Below are positions 13,602 to 14,255 of a stretch of 14,255 nucleotides of DNA, in pieces; the stretch's first letter is position 1, and every line of letters begins with the position of its first letter. Source of the DNA: WANQ01 sp964448055. GTDB taxonomy: Archaea > Thermoproteota > Thermoprotei_A > Sulfolobales > WANQ01. Under the pieces are notes generated by a model that made no database searches, was not told the origin of the DNA, and saw only the letters and a program-made list of their open reading frames with translations. Both the position numbers and the translations under genes were made by a program. The stretch covers positions 1 through 14,255 of the forward strand of contig CAYUVB010000040.1 in the NCBI GenBank assembly GCA_964448055.1, given 5' to 3'.

Positions 13602-14123
13602 ATGAGGCTGAATAAGGTTCAACTCCTAGCAATACTTGTAGTATCCCTAACCATAAGTAATATAGTGTTCGTGATCTTGTATATTAATGCTATAAATAAC
13701 CTTAAACAATACGAAGAATCATACAATAAGCTATTAAAATCTTATGAAGATTATCGTGTAGCAAATATCATGTTAAGAGGATTACTAACATTGGAGCTTG
13801 CAAGAACTAATGTATTCTTATATGTCTCATCAGCTTACTCCTATATACTCTCATCCGATAATTCCGCTCTGCATTCTTTATCGTTAAAATTAATTAATAA
13901 CACTAAGAAAAGTGTTGATAAGGCTATTCAAGAAATAGATAAGATATTGGATGAGATAGAACTATTAAGGAAAAGTGGCACCATTACTGCTGAAACCTAT
14001 TTTGAATTAAAACATGACTTAACTAATATGAGGGAATGCTTGAAAAGTATACAAGATAGCTTGGATAATGGTATAAAGAATATAGATGATATAAGCTTAA
14101 CCTTAGCTAAATGTGGTGGATGA
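13602..14123 (+). CDS. N-terminally anchored helical coiled-coil protein, function unknown
   Basis: A 173-residue protein from ATG 13602 with AGGGGA eight bases upstream. Residues 8-30 form a hydrophobic helix (LLAILVVSLTISNIVFVILY), followed at once by a coiled-coil-like stretch (NNLKQYEESYNKLLKSYEDY) and more amphipathic helices to the end (KSVDKAIQEIDKILDEIELL, CLKSIQDSLDNGI). Two Cys occur, near residues 148 and 171, the second almost at the C-terminus. The bulk probably lies outside the cell as a helical bundle or rod anchored by its N-terminus. No family is recognised. It is not clearly coupled to its neighbours: the transporter diverges from it, and the AIM24-like gene downstream has its own promoter candidate. 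Confidence 0.62.
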   Translation: MRLNKVQLLAILVVSLTISNIVFVILYINAINNLKQYEESYNKLLKSYEDYRVANIMLRGLLTLELARTNVFLYVSSAYSYILSSDNSALHSLSLKLINNTKKSVDKAIQEIDKILDEIELLRKSGTITAETYFELKHDLTNMRECLKSIQDSLDNGIKNIDDISLTLAKCGG

Positions 14124-14133
14124 ATAGAGTTAA

Positions 14134-14184
14134 CATTTTATATCTCCCATCTTATTATATAGGAAAATAAAATCATTAGAGGTG
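14134..14184 (+). promoter_or_regulatory. promoter and Shine-Dalgarno site of AIM24-family gene
   Basis: TATA-like cattttatatctc at 14134-14146 predicts a start site near 14166. GAGGTG at 14179-14184 lies six bases before TTG 14191, fixing that start. A second AT-rich run at 14151-14160 is too close to leave room for the Shine-Dalgarno site. Confidence 0.5.
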
Positions 14185-14190
14185 TAGATT

Positions 14191-14255
14191 TTGGAATGGC
14201 ATGTAGAATTCAAGCCTAGCTATAGCTTATTGAAGGTAAGACTTGAACCAGGTGA
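14191..14255 (+). CDS. AIM24 family protein, 3' end outside window
   Basis: From TTG 14191, preceded by GAGGTG at a six-base gap, the frame reads (M)EWHVEFKPSYSLLKVRLEPG and runs off the window. This start, with a Y/FKPSYSLLKVxLxPG pattern, is what I know of AIM24/TIGR00266-type proteins. These are all-beta trimeric proteins common in archaea and bacteria and related to a yeast mitochondrial protein; their molecular role is poorly defined. Only 21 residues are visible, but the match is distinctive. Confidence 0.65.
   Translation, partial: MEWHVEFKPSYSLLKVRLEPG

Overview
The window reads as a chromosome piece of an AT-rich hyperthermophilic crenarchaeon (Thermoproteota), most likely Desulfurococcales and Staphylothermus-like. 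This rests on gene content: an archaeal ether-lipid prenyltransferase, a PaREP1-family protein, a DUF234-type ATPase/nuclease relic and a long coiled-coil PD-(D/E)XK protein. Archaeal TATA boxes sit about 25-30 bases before starts, many starts are GTG or TTG, and Shine-Dalgarno sites are of the GAGGTG kind. The genus is inference. No tRNA, rRNA, CRISPR array or insertion sequence was seen.

Layout. 1-1045 (+): the end of a pilin-like gene, then a second membrane-anchored gene of matching architecture; probably surface filament subunits. 1046-4153: an accessory, decaying stretch. It holds a truncated DUF234-type nuclease relic with an in-frame stop, an intact coiled-coil/nuclease protein, two further frameshifted relics on the minus strand, and an unknown multi-pass membrane protein. 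4154-4642 (-): a PaREP1 protein with an N-terminal helix region resembling ribbon-helix-helix. 4748-6351 (-): a two-gene unit of UbiA-type prenyltransferase (archaeal lipid synthesis) and a left-handed beta-helix acyltransferase. 6422-10427 (+): divergent from these, a GH38 alpha-mannosidase whose coding frame has no ordinary start codon before its zinc motif. It overlaps a threonine-synthase-like PLP-fold protein that lacks the Schiff-base lysine and carries a C-terminal PadR-like winged helix. 10473-14123: single genes for envelope or exported proteins and one MFS transporter. 14191-end: the start of an AIM24-family gene.

Most notable. (1) The PLP-fold/winged-helix fusion has Phe at the catalytic lysine position while the rest of the ligand pocket looks intact, which suggests a metabolite-sensing regulator, translationally coupled to a glycosidase. 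(2) The GH38 gene has its HTHWD motif upstream of the first in-frame ATG. The frame could be entered by a non-AUG start after a perfect GAGGTGA site, or by -1 frameshifting at a G_GGA_AAC heptamer. (3) The coiled-coil nuclease has 21 unbroken heptads whose d positions are only Ile or His. (4) An exported protein has a dense Cys/His cluster including CxxCH. (5) A perfect 10-bp inverted repeat lies over the TATA box and start of the gene at 11489.
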